From assembly GCF_047511655.1 (NCBI RefSeq), contig NC_133387.1, positions 140,736,853 to 140,800,852 on the forward strand: DNA of 64,000 nt. The letters run 5' to 3'. The DNA is from Castor canadensis (lineage: Eukaryota; Chordata; Mammalia; Rodentia; Castoridae). Below are positions 46,024 through 57,435 of this stretch, piece by piece. Positions within the stretch are counted from its first letter, which is position 1; every line of letters starts with the position of its first letter. Below the pieces are notes generated by a model, which made no database searches, had not been told where the DNA came from, and worked only from the letters and a program-made list of their open reading frames with translations. The position numbers and the translations under genes are program-made.

Positions 46024-47440
46024 CTGTAAAAACAGTCAAAATACAATCTACTTGTACTCAATTTACACATCTAGCAAAGCATTCATTTGCTGTTTGTTTA
46101 AATAAAATGACTTGAAGATTCCAAGATGGCAGCTAGAGGAAGGAAGCAGAAAGCATGCCTCCTAAAGTAAAATCTTGGAGAGACGCTGGAGACAAACCTT
46201 ACAGGCAAAACCACTGAGAAGAGGCAAAACTTTGACCCCTCCACACCTCCAGCCTGCACAGAGCATCTCCACTTCACGTTAAACGGAGAAACTAGGCACC
46301 ACCAGTCGCCCGTGCCCAGACAGCTTGGGAAGACGCAGACCACAAAGTGAGCTAAGTGGTACACGGTACTCCCACAGACAATCCTGGGCCAGATCAGCAT
46401 AGCCCCCTGGACAGACTGACCCTCACCCAGGGAAAAAAGAGAAACTGAGTAATAAGCAATAAGAACAAAAAAGACATGTAGAAAAGAGGGTGGGGTGCCC
46501 TGAGTGCTGAAGATGGGGGGAGGGAATTCCCTCACAGAACTGTAAATAAACAAGCTGGGCCAGAGAAGGCAGGAGCAGCAGCACACACCCAGCAACCAGG
46601 AGTGGAGAAGCTTGTAAAAGTGGCAGAGGGAGGAAAACTCCACAGGAGATGGAGTGTGCTTGGAAAGGGGAAAGCTTGTAGCAGCAGCTCGTGCACAGGA
46701 GAACTCTGAGTAAACAAAGCCTGTGGGGCCAGGTGAGTGCTAAGCTCACTCCTGAGATCTGCATAAATAAAGTCTCCAGCTACAGCAGGCTGACAGCAGC
46801 AGGCAGGCAAGCCACAGCCGCAGATAGCCATTCACAGAACCGTCTCCAGACTTTTTTTTCTCTCTCCCAACCTTTGATGAGAAAACCAAACTACAAATGC
46901 ATGCTGAAAAACTTACTGAAACCGTATTGCATTTGAACTTGGGACACTTTGTGGAGTTTTTTTTGTTTTGTGCAGTTTTGTTTTATTTTATTTTTCCCCT
47001 TTGATGAGACAACTACAGAACAACAACTGAGGCACCATCTCCAGGATTGGAGGCTGAGGGATGAATACCAAAATTATTAAGACTGAAACTTTATTGCATT
47101 TGAACTTGGAAATTTATATATATATATATATTTTTTTTTTCAATTTTTTATTTTTTATTTTTATTTTTATCTATTTTTAAATTTTTTATTTTCAATCCTC
47201 TCTCTGTCTCTCTAATATCTTTTCAGCTTACGGTTGATTAGTACACTGACTCGCCCTGTTTATATCTTTGAAACATGTATTGTTTATTTCTACTTGTTTA
47301 TTTGTTTTTCCTTTTTCCTTTAACTTCTTTGCTTTCCATCTCCTCTCACCCTTCCATTCTAAATATCACTAGTGCTATTATTACAAGCCAGAAAATACTT
47401 AATTGCACACAGTACAGGGACAATAGCAACACCAAGGGCA

Positions 47441-48727
47441 ATGATGGGAAGACAGAAAAACAGGGAAACCAGTTTTCCCCACAGCAAAAAATTAGTACAG
47501 GAACCAGAGGGGAATGAAGAAAACAGATACTCAGATCCAGACTCCAACAAAATGAAGATAAACTATGCCAAAGAACCCAATGAAGCCCACAAGGATAATC
47601 TAAAAGAAGAAATACTACAGGTAATCAATGAGAATTTTATAAAGATGATACTGGATATGGTCAACCAAAATGTATAGGAGACACTCAAGAAATTCCAAGA
47701 CAACAAAAATAGAGAATTTGAAAAAGCAAAAGAAGAAATAAAGGAAACCATAGAAGCACTGTATAAACACAAAAGTGAAACAGAGAACATGATGAATAAA
47801 CAGATAAATAAACTCAGGACAAAAATAGACAACATTAAAGAGGAAACCCCCCAGGATATGGAAAACCACAGAAAAAAGAACAAAACAGAACTGCAAAACA
47901 AAACGGAAGGCCAATCCAGCAGAATAGAACAAACAGAAGACAGAATCTCAGAACTAGAAGATGAAATGGTAATTAAGGAAAAGCTGAAGAACTATTAGTT
48001 AAACAATTCAAGACCTGTGAACAGAAAATGCAAGAGCTCACCGACTCTATAAAAAGACCAAACCTGAGAATCATGGGCATTGAAGAAGGAGAAGAGGTGC
48101 AAGCAAAGGGAATGTGAAATTTATTCAACAAAATAATAACAGAAAATTTCCCAATCTAGTGAAAGCTATTCCCATACAGATGCAAGAGGACTCCAGAACA
48201 CCAAACAGACCAGATCAAAATAGAGCTATCCCAGGACATATTGTCATTAAAACAAGTTCAGAAACTAGGGAAAGAATATTGAAGGCTGTAAGAGAGAAAA
48301 AACAAATAACATCCAAAGGCAAACCCATCAAAATCACAGCAGACTTCTCAACAGAAACATTAAAAGCAAGAAGAGCTTGGGGAGAGATCTTCTGGGCACT
48401 GAATGAAATAACCTCAACCTCAGAATACTCTACTAAGCAAAACTATCATTCAAAATAGATGGAGCAAAAAAAGTCTTCCATGATAAGCAGAAACTAAAAG
48501 AATATGTGACCACAAAGCCACTACTACAAAAGATTCTGCAAGAGATTCTGCACACAGAAAGTGAAACCCAACATAACCATGAAGGACAGGCAGCACCAAA
48601 CTACAGCAAAAGAAAAAGCAAGAAAGTAGAGAGTAATCTCAACTTAGGTACACACAATCAAACCTTCAAACAACTAAGACAACTAAATGACAGGAATCAC
48701 CACATACCTGTCAGTACTAACACTTAA
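47441..48727 (+). pseudogene. L1 ORF1 (copy B), broken
   Basis: From MMGRQKNRE it passes through a polar N-terminus and a coiled coil (TEDRISELEDEMVIKE) to the RNA-recognition core (SIKRPNLRIMGIEEGEE, ENFPNLV, RTPNRPDQNRAIPGHIVIK) and a C-terminal domain (KKQITSKGKPIKITADFS, ETLKARRAWGEIFW). These are the standard L1 ORF1p parts. At least three interruptions occur: a stop after VNQNV, a frameshift near KLKNY and a stop after the RRM start. The far end overlaps the ORF2 start by about 40 bases. Confidence 0.88.
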
Positions 48728-51700
48728 TGTTAACAGACTTAATTCCCCCATCAAAAGGCACCATTTGATGAAATGGATTAAAAAGGAAGATCCAACAATT
48801 TGTTGCTTACAGGAGACCCATCTCACCGACAGAAATAAGCATAGGCTTAGGATGAAAGGCTGGAAGAAGATTTACCAAGCCAATGGCCCCCGAAAATAGG
48901 CAGGAGTAACAATACTTATCTCTGACAAAGTAGACTTCAAAACTACATTGATCAAATGAGATAAAGAAGGACATTCCATACTAATAAAAGGGGAAATAGA
49001 CCAATAGGAAATAACAATTATCAACCTATATGCCCCCAATTTCATCAAACATACCCTGAAAACCTAAAAGCATGTATTAACTCCAACAGAGTGGTAGTGG
49101 GAGACTTTAACACCCCATTATCATCAATAGATAGGTAATCCAAACAAAAATCAATAAAGAAATTCAGGATCTAAAATATACAATAGATCAAATTGACCTA
49201 GTCAATGCCTACAGAACATTTCATCCAACTTCTACACAATATACATTCTTCTCAGCAGCCCATGGAACCTTCTCCAAAATAGATCATATCCTAAGCACAA
49301 AGCAAGCCTCAGCAAATATAAGAAAATAGAAATTATACCATGCATACTCTCTGATCACAATGCAATAAAACTAGAACTCATCAACAAAAGTAAAGACAAA
49401 AAACATGCAAACAGCTGGAAACTGAATAACTCATTACTTAATGCATAATGGGTCATTGATGAAATAAAAGAGGAAATTAAAAAGTTTCTGGAAGTCAATG
49501 AAAATGAAAACACAACCTACCGGAACCTATGGGGCACAGCAAAGACAGTCCTGAGAGGAAAGTTTATAGCCATGAGTGCATATATTAAAAAGACTGAAAG
49601 AGGGCTGGTGGAGTGGCTCAAGTGGTAGAGCACCTGCCTAGCAAGCGTGAAGCCCTGAGTTCAAACCCCAGTACCACCAAAAAAAAAAAAAAAAAGACTG
49701 AAAGATCCCAAATCAATGACCTAATGATACATCCCAAACTCCTAGAAAACAAGAACAAGTAAATCCCAAAACAAATAGAAGGAGAGAAATAATAAAAATA
49801 AGAGATGAAATCAATGAAATAGAAACAAAAAAAAAAACATACAAAGAATTAATGAAACAAAATCTGGTTCTTTGAAAAATAAACAAGATCGATAGACCCC
49901 TGGCAAACCTGACTAAAATGAGGAGAGAAAAAACCCAAATTAGTAGAATCAGGAATGCAAAAGGGGAGACAAAACAAACACCATGGAAATCTAGGAAATC
50001 ATCAGAGACTACTTTGAGTACCTATATTCAAATAAATTTGAAAATCTAAAGAAATGGACAGATTTCTAGATACAAATGATCATCAAAAACTGAACCAAGA
50101 GGATATTAATCACCTGAATAGATGTATAACACAAAATGAAATTGAAGCAGCAATCAAGAGTCTCCCCAAAAAGAAAAGTCCAGTACCTGATGGATTCTCT
50201 GCTGAATTCTATCAGACCTTTAAAAACGAACTGATACCAACCCTCCTTAAACTGTTCCACGAAATAGAAAGGGAAGGAAAACTGCCTAACACATTTTATG
50301 AAGCCAGTATTACACTTATCCCAAAACCAGGCAAACACACCTCCAAAAAAGGAGAACTATAGGCCAATCTCCTTAATGAACATTGATGCAAAAATCCTCA
50401 ACAAAATAACGGCAAACTGAATTTCAACAACACATCAAAAAGATTATTCACCACGAGCAATAGGCTTCAACCCAGGAATGCAGGGGTGGTTCAACATACA
50501 AAAATCAATAAACATAATAAACCAGTCACAGAAGCAAAGACAAAAACCACTTGATCATCTCAATACATGCAGAAAAAGCCTTTGATAAGATCCAACACCA
50601 TTTCATGATAAAAGCTCTAAGAAAACTAGGAATAGAAGGAAAGTACCTCAACATTATAAAAGCTATATATGACAAACCTACAGCCAGCATTATACTTAAT
50701 GCACAAAAACTGAAACCATTGCCTCCAAAATCAGGAACCATACAAGGATGCCCACTATCTCCACTCCTATTCAACATAGTACTGGAATTCCTAGCCAGAG
50801 CAATTAGGCAAGAAGGAATAAAAGGAATACAAATAGGTAAAGAAACTGTCAAAATATCCCTATTTGCAGACGACATGATCCTATACATTAAAGATCCAAA
50901 AAACTCTACTGAGAAGCTCCTAGACACCATCAATAGCTATAGCAAGGTAGCAGGATATAAAATCAACATAGAAAAATCATTAACATTTCTATACACTAAT
51001 AATGAACAAACTGAAAAAGAATATATGAAAACTATTCTATTTACAATAGCCTCAAAAAAAATCAAATACATAGGTGTAAACCTAACAAAGGATGTGAAAG
51101 ACCTCTACAAGGAAAACTATAAACTTCTGAAGAAAGAGATTGAGGAAGACTATAGAAAGTGGAGAGATCTCCCATGCTCATGGATTGGTAGAATCAACAT
51201 AGTAAAAATGTCGATACTCCCAAAAGCAATCTACATGTTTAATGCAATTCCCATAAAAATTCCAATGACATTCAATAAAGAGGTTGAAAAATCTACCGTG
51301 AAATTTATATGGAAACACAAGAGGCCACCAATAGCCAAGGCAATCTCAGTCAAAAGAACAATGCTGGAGGTATCACGATACCTGACTTCAAATTATATTA
51401 CAAAGCAATAACAATAAAATAGCATGGTACTGGCACAAAAGCAGACATGAAGACCAGTGGAACAGAATAGAGGACCCAGATATGAAGCCACACAACTATA
51501 ACCAACTTGTCTTTGACAAAGGCGCTAAAAATATACGATGGAGAAAAGACAGCCTCTTCAACAAAAACTGCTGGGAAAACTGGTTAGCAGTCTGCAAAAA
51601 AACTGAAACTAGATCCATGTATATCACCCTATACCAAGATTAACTCAAAATGGATCAAGGATCTTAATATCAGACCACAAACTCTAAAGTTGATACAGGA

Positions 51701-52210
51701 AAGAGTAGGAAATACTCTGAATTAGTAGGTATAGGTAAGAAGTTTCTGAATGGAACCCCAGCAGCACAGCAACTAAGAGATAGCATAGATAAGTGGGACT
51801 TAATAAAACTAAAAAGCTTCTGCTCAACAAAAGAAATGGTCTCTAAACTGAAGAGAACACCCACAGAGTGGGAGAAAATATTTGCCAGCTACACATCAGA
51901 CAAAGGACTGATAACCAGAACATATAGGGAACTTAAAAAACTAAATTCTCCCAAAACTAATGAACCAATAAAGAAATGGGCAAGTGAACTAAACAGAACT
52001 TTTTCAAAAGAAGAAATTCAAATGGCCAAAAAACACATGAAAAAATGCTCAACATCTCTAGCTATAGAGGAAATGCAAATTAAAACCACACTAAGATTCC
52101 ACCTCACCCCTGTTAGAATAGCCATCATTTGCAACACCCCCAACAACAGGTGTTGGCGAGGATGCGGGAAAAAGGAACCCTCTTACACTGGTGATGGGAA
52201 TGTAAACTAG
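48687..52210 (+). pseudogene. L1 ORF2 (copy B), broken
   Basis: Opens MTGITTYLSVLTLNVNRLN, with the endonuclease Asn (LNVN) and Glu (LQETHL) in place. A stop follows IYQANGPRK near 48898, and more breaks follow. The reverse transcriptase is open for 286 codons from 50551, with FADD at 50863-50874. The catalytic Asp of motif A is His here ([13 protein letters not shown], codon at 50566-50568). A knuckle with CWRGCGKK is near 52150. The sequence is close to copy D, so it is from the same or a sister subfamily. Confidence 0.92.
49601..49690 (+). mobile_element. tRNA-derived SINE inside L1 copy B
   Basis: Body 'gagtggctcaagtggtagag' (A box) and 'gagttcaaaccccagtacc' (B box), CACC and a long A tail. 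Flanked by a 14-base duplication, aaaaagactgaaag (49587-49600 and 49691-49704), of L1 sequence. The element is almost intact and so recent. It disrupts ORF2 between the endonuclease and reverse transcriptase. Confidence 0.96.
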
Positions 52211-52358
52211 TACAACCACTTTGGAAAAAAATTTGGAGGTTACTTAAAAAGCTAAACATTGATCTACCATATGATCCAGCAATACCTCTCTTGGAGATAT
52301 AACCAAAAGACTGTGACACAGGTTACTTCAGAGGCACCTGCACACCCATGTTTATTGT

Positions 52359-53824
52359 GTATGTGTTCACATGTTAGTGTGCTGCTCCCTTAGCCCAGCA
52401 GACAAAATTTTGTGTTACATTAAGTGTACAATAAATCTTTCTTTCCAATTCTTATTGACATGGTCACCCTCACAATTAAATATTCTATTGGTGTTAGTGA
52501 CATAAATAGCCTTTATTTCCTTCCAAATCATCAGGAAAAGTAAAGAGAAGAATCTTTAAGCAATTCTCCCTCTCCTCCTCCCCTCATTTTTTAAAAGGTT
52601 CTTTTAGACATCATATGAAAGATATTTAAACTTTTTGAGAGATATTTTCAGGGCAGTACAGTAACTATGTGACTCTAAATGAGGGTGCATGTATTATGTC
52701 TATTTGTGAGCATTCCTATACACAAACACACACACACACACCCATACTCACAACCCCTGCAGATGTCACCCAAAGATGTACTCACATTCCTTCATTCATT
52801 CTCCAATCTATTCAGAAATTACTGGTTCAGAGTCTCCTACATACAAAGAACTGATAATCACTTAGCTGTTGGGCTAGGGTGCTTCTTTCCTAATAGCTCC
52901 AGAATGCTGATAGCATTTCTGCTTGTAACCTGGCCCTAAAATGGCCTGAGATATATTGGGATGCCCATAGACTCTGGATTCATAGAGTTCTTTCATGGGA
53001 CTGCAGCCACTACTGAGCACATACTTCTGTTCCAAGCCAGAATCCAAGGTTGTAGATAGTGGCCTGTGAATGCTCACTGGGACGTCCTCCTATTCAAGTT
53101 ACAAGTTGGCCTGACATAAATGTATGCACTCTTCAAAACTGGAAAAATTCAGTTCAGTGACAGTTTTCAGGGAACAGAAAGTCTCTGACTTCTAAGCATG
53201 TTTTATAAGACTGTATCTGTGAGTCTGTTGTTGTAATCCTAAATACATTTCTCACTAAAATAGTGCCATCCAGGCCACTAGCCCAGCCTACAAAACCTAT
53301 ATAGGTATTAGTTATATGGCTGTAATGCCTTAATAAAAAGCCAACATAAAAAGTAGAAAACAGTACTATTGTGATATTTGGAATTAAAAGAGGCAAAAAT
53401 ATAAAATCGAACAAGGTGGGGATAGGTGTCCAAACATTCTTCTCATAAATGTATTTTTTAAAAAGTATAGACATTAGTTTGAGGGTATGGGGGGAAGAAA
53501 CTAAAGGATTTTTCTTTGTTATTCTAGGACACAGGAGGTATAAAGTAGTACACTAACCATTGCAAATGTAATATAGAGAGGCACTGTTGCTAAGCTAATT
53601 TTTACAGATTCCAGATAGAAACGCCGTAAATCTCATGCAGTAAGTTTCTATGAGCCCATTGGCCAAGACCAAGGTTAAACTAATGACCAGAAGTACACAG
53701 TGAGACTTCTTGACACCACTATTACGCTAAATCTGATGACATCAAAGAATCCTTTGTCTCACTGATTCAAGACACAAAAAGCTCTGAGGAAATAAAATGA
53801 AATGTTTACAGAACCAAGTGTGGG
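52359..53824 (-). other. Intron VI of the CYP19A1 pseudogene, middle part
   Basis: No exon recognised. A short (CA)n tract at about 52727-52741. The rest is unassigned. Confidence 0.5.
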
Positions 53825-53945
53825 CCAGGTGTGGTGATGCACACCTGCAATCCTAGCGCTTGGGAAGCTGAGGCAGGAGGATTACAAGATGAGACCAGCC
53901 TGGCTGGATAGTGAGACACTGTCTCAAAAAATTTTTAAAAAAGAA
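53825..53945 (+). mobile_element. B1-type SINE
   Basis: 'ggccaggtgtggtgatgcac', 'aagctgaggcaggaggatta', 'gagaccagcctggctgg' and 'gagacactgtctcaaaa' are a 7SL-derived B1 monomer with an A-rich end. It is well preserved apart from the tail. Confidence 0.9.
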
Positions 53946-54144
53946 AAAATGAAGTGTGCTAATCCCCAACCATATAAGATTATGAAAAGCAACATCAAGT
54001 TGTGCTCCTTCCTGACAACTAATATTACTGAATTTTAATGTGGATAAAATGGATAAAGTTGGGTTTTCAGAGAAGTCTGGGATCTTTTAGAGACAGAGAA
54101 TTTAAGATGGTTTGAGGAAGATATGAACATAGGGAAAGGGGAAA

Positions 54145-54335
54145 TTAACATATTTAGGAATCCACTATGTACCATGCAATGGGCAACTGCTCTTTAGCTG
54201 TAATAATGCTTATTAACCTATATCCCCCTTCTGGAAGATAGATTATATTTTACTTTGAATTACTTTCCAAGGTCCTTTAGTTCTAAGTAGTAGAGACAGG
54301 ATAAAAACCAGGAATTTCTGCCTCTGAATCCCAAG
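54145..54335 (-). repeat. MIR SINE, diverged
   Basis: 'ccactatgtaccatgcaatg', then 'tagttctaagtagtagagac' and 'aaaaaccaggaatttctg' fit a minus-strand MIR. Confidence 0.4.
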
Positions 54336-54918
54336 GGCTTTTCATTGTGCTTACAAAAGGCAGTGTTTAGTGCATGGTACTTGAACTCTAAAAGCCCATT
54401 GATTTGGACATTTGTCCAGTTTTCTATTGGATTAGTCTAAGATAAAAACAAAGCCATTTAATGACACTTGCAGGACCCCCAAAACATAAAATACACAACT
54501 GCAAAAACATCACATGTTTTATTATAGTTATTATGAAAAGATTCTTTTGGGACTACTGTTCTTTGATTTGAATGATGTTAAATTCACTGAGAAGAAGCAC
54601 AACTATAACTTGATTCTGTTTCCAATTTTCTAGACATGCAAAGAGAGTTCAGAATTATGGAGTGTCCTTGTTACAGAGAATGGGCTCTCAGACCACACAC
54701 TCAGCCCCTTGCTGGGAAGCTGCTTAGCCATAGGCTCCTTTTATTCTTTGGTCTGGCCAGAAATAGCCAAACTACTGTAAATGTTTAATTAGCAACTTAA
54801 TCAGTAGATCCCTGGGGGTCTGGGGAGGATAAAACTTATCAAAGAGGCCAAAAAAGGCAAAGAGGCTGAAACAACAGTGTGATTGCACTCACAAATCTTC
54901 CAAACGTGTGCTACTTAC

Positions 54919-55033
54919 ACAGACTTTTCATACTTTTTGTATAGCCAAGAAATCTTAAAGAAGATGTTGGGTTTGAGAAGGAGAGCTTGCCATGCATCAA
55001 AATAACCTTGGATTTTATTCACAATGGCACTGT
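54919..55033 (-). pseudogene. CYP19A1: CYP19A1 pseudogene exon VI, open
   Basis: 115 nt as in human, with acceptor TTTCCCAG and donor GTAAGTAG. It reads [19 protein letters not shown] and [19 protein letters not shown], differing from the mammalian enzyme at few positions. Phase at both ends is normal (it ends GT, completed by C of exon VII). No damage. Confidence 0.96.
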
Positions 55034-56644
55034 CTGGGAAACAAAAATGACAGGAGAAGTTTTTACCTTCAGGGAGCTTACATTGCAGTGGGGATTACAG
55101 ACAGAAAGACAAGTAAATATCAGGTAGTACATTAGGCAATAATAAGTGTTTTAAATGTAAAACCAAAGCAGGGCAAGGGGACAGAAAGGGAGAGGTGGCG
55201 GGAGTGGGCACAGCCTCTATGGAGTAGGTGGGCAGGAGAAGCCTCTGTGGAGAGCACATTGAGGTCCTTTTGGGCCTGAATGAAGTGAGGCCATGGCCAC
55301 ACATGGATCTGAAGGCAGAACAATCCAGGAGGAGGAATATGCATACATTTTAACACCTGCCCAAACAATCTGGGCTGTAGTACATGTTGTCTGATTTCCA
55401 CATTTGGACCACTAGACAATTTATAAGCCCTCTCTTTCTCCTCCCCAGCTCCCATTGCCTCATCTCCTCTACCCTAACAGGTCCTTGCAAGAGCTATAGA
55501 ACTGTCATCTGATTACATTTGGAGAATGTAACCATTCACTTTGAGAAGTTTTAGTCACACCTGTAGCCTGGCCCCCTTCCAGCCTTTCTGTATACATTTC
55601 TGCTGAAGATAGGCAGGCACATGCTTACCCAGCCCCTGGTCCTTGGTTCCCCACTAATCCTGGACTGTTAGGAAGGATCATGTCAAGGGAATTGTCATTC
55701 TCTCTTAATCTACAGATCCAGAATGTGATGTCACATAACTTGATAACCCAATCGGGATTGTTTATTTCCCTTTATACTGGATACACAGCTTGCCTAGGAG
55801 ACTCAATGCAACACTGAGGAGGAACATTGCCCTGAGATCAGATGGAACTGGACTCCAGATTAAGGACCTGCTTGCCACATTGACTGTGTGGTGTTAGGTG
55901 TCTTAGATTTCTATGAATTGTAGTTTCTTTATCTGCAAAAATGATGACATTACCATTCTCCTGTCTAGATGGTAATGATTAGGAAATCTCCTTTGTAAAG
56001 CACCTAGCATGGTGGTTGGTATTTGGCAGTTGAAAAATAGATGCTTATTTCCTTCCTATTTTTGTACTGATTCAATGTAGTTGGAAAACAGCCAGGGTTT
56101 TCTTTTCTCTCGTATTCAATTTAAATAAAGAACATTCTTTAAATAAAGATTTAAATAAGGATATTATGCTTAAGGCTCAGATATTGAAGAAACTAAAATG
56201 AATTCTACACTCTGGATCAAATATTTAAAAAGTATGAAGGCTATGTGATGAGTCCTATGAGAAAATGAGCAGAACACTATGAAGTGAGAATATAATGAAG
56301 AGCTATTAATTGGGTGTGTAAGCCAAGTAGGATGTCCACTTAATGGCTATACTCACTAAATACCAAGTATGGGTAAAACATGATGGTCAGCTCCCCAGAA
56401 AGCTAGGCTTTTTGCTCTCCCAGGTGTGGGAGTCAAGGCCTGAACAGCCATAACTACTGGTTCCCTTTGTCCAGGAGAGAGTTGGGGGATCAGGCAAAAA
56501 GGAATATGAGAGGCTTTAGGCTGTGTCTCAAACAGAAACTTGAAAGTGGCAACTCTGGCTAACTCAACCAATCATCTATAAAGCAAAAAAAAAAAATAGT
56601 GTTCAATTTGTTTTTTGTATTTAATTCATATTTAGTATTTTTTC
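55034..56644 (-). other. Probable intron V sequence, no exon found
   Basis: Exon V (the segment ending near the family's RIPLD) was looked for here and to the right edge and not seen. A plus-strand MIR lies at 55835-56045. Open frames of up to 107 codons have no known motif. Confidence 0.45.
55835..56045 (+). repeat. MIR SINE
   Basis: 'ttgactgtgtggtgttaggt', 'gtttctttatctgcaaaaat' and 'gtaaagcacctagcatggtg' are MIR segments in order. Confidence 0.6.
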
Positions 56645-57402
56645 CAGAGTTGTATTTTAAAATTTTTATTAGCATATATTCATTTATATTCATTATATAG
56701 GAGGATTTGTTGTGACAGTTCTAAATAACCTTACAGTGGTTAGATACCCCCACTATATCTCACCCTCAACCTCCTCCCTGCTCTGCTTAAAGCAATTGCA
56801 AGAGGTTTCATTGTTCTATTTCATGTACGTATACAAAGCCTATCAGCCACATTTGGTCACCTTCATCTCCTCCATTCACCTTCCCACAATTACCCCTCTT
56901 CACACACTGTACCTATTTTATAGTTCTGTTTTTCATTTTTAATTCCAAAGTCAATATTTGAAGGGGTTTCTTAATGTATCCCAGCTGTGAATATACCATA
57001 CTTTTGTCAGTTCATCACTCTCTGTTACTTTCCTTTGCCTTTCCCCCCTTACCCCTTATTATTCCCCAGCTTTCAGTACATAGTATTATATCATCTACCT
57101 GCACAGATGTAATGTATTTTGATACTGTGGACTAGCATTCTCTTTTCTTTTCCCTACTCCCCTAAGTTCCATAGAGTAGTTCTGCTTTTAAAAATATTCT
57201 ACATATAAATGTGTGTATGATCATGTTTGTTTTTGTGTATAATACATTTATATTTTGGATCTATCTTCCACATATGAGAGAAAATACATAGTCTTAGTCT
57301 TTCTGAAGCTGGCTTACTTCACTTAACATTATGTCCCCCATTTTCATACATTCACCTGCAAGCAACATAATTTCATTCTTCCTTATGACTGAATAAAACT
57401 TC

Positions 57403-57435
<33 letters not shown>

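Larger units (their letters stand above)
46112..52358 (+). mobile_element. L1 copy B, full 5' end, 3'-truncated
   Basis: Lies antisense in the aromatase VI/VII intron. It has a 5' UTR from about 46112 with a YY1-like CCAAGATGGC near the start, ORF1 (47441 to about 48727), ORF2 (from 48687) and an end inside ORF2 at about 52358. The last 100 or so codons, the 3' UTR and poly(A) are missing. Loss of the 3' end is not how L1 insertions are normally shortened, so a later deletion or exchange is likely. Several stops and frameshifts make it inactive. Confidence 0.9.
40666..55033 (-). pseudogene. CYP19A1: Unprocessed (duplicated) aromatase pseudogene, exons VI-X
   Basis: Aromatase is an ER-bound P450 that turns androgens into oestrogens. 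Five minus-strand exons match human exons VI to X in order, with splice sites and phases kept: VI 54919-55033, VII 45912-46023, VIII 44975-45137, IX 42268-42504, X 40666-40904. Retained introns mean gene duplication or decay in place, not retrotransposition. Exon VI joins VII, VIII and IX without a stop, but exon VII is altered by two indels, exon IX shifts near its end, and exon X has lost 10 bp after the haem Cys and gained stops, so no active enzyme is possible. Exons II-V are not found up to the right edge. Rodents need a working aromatase, so another copy should exist. Assignment is very secure from exon sequence and structure. Confidence 0.95.
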
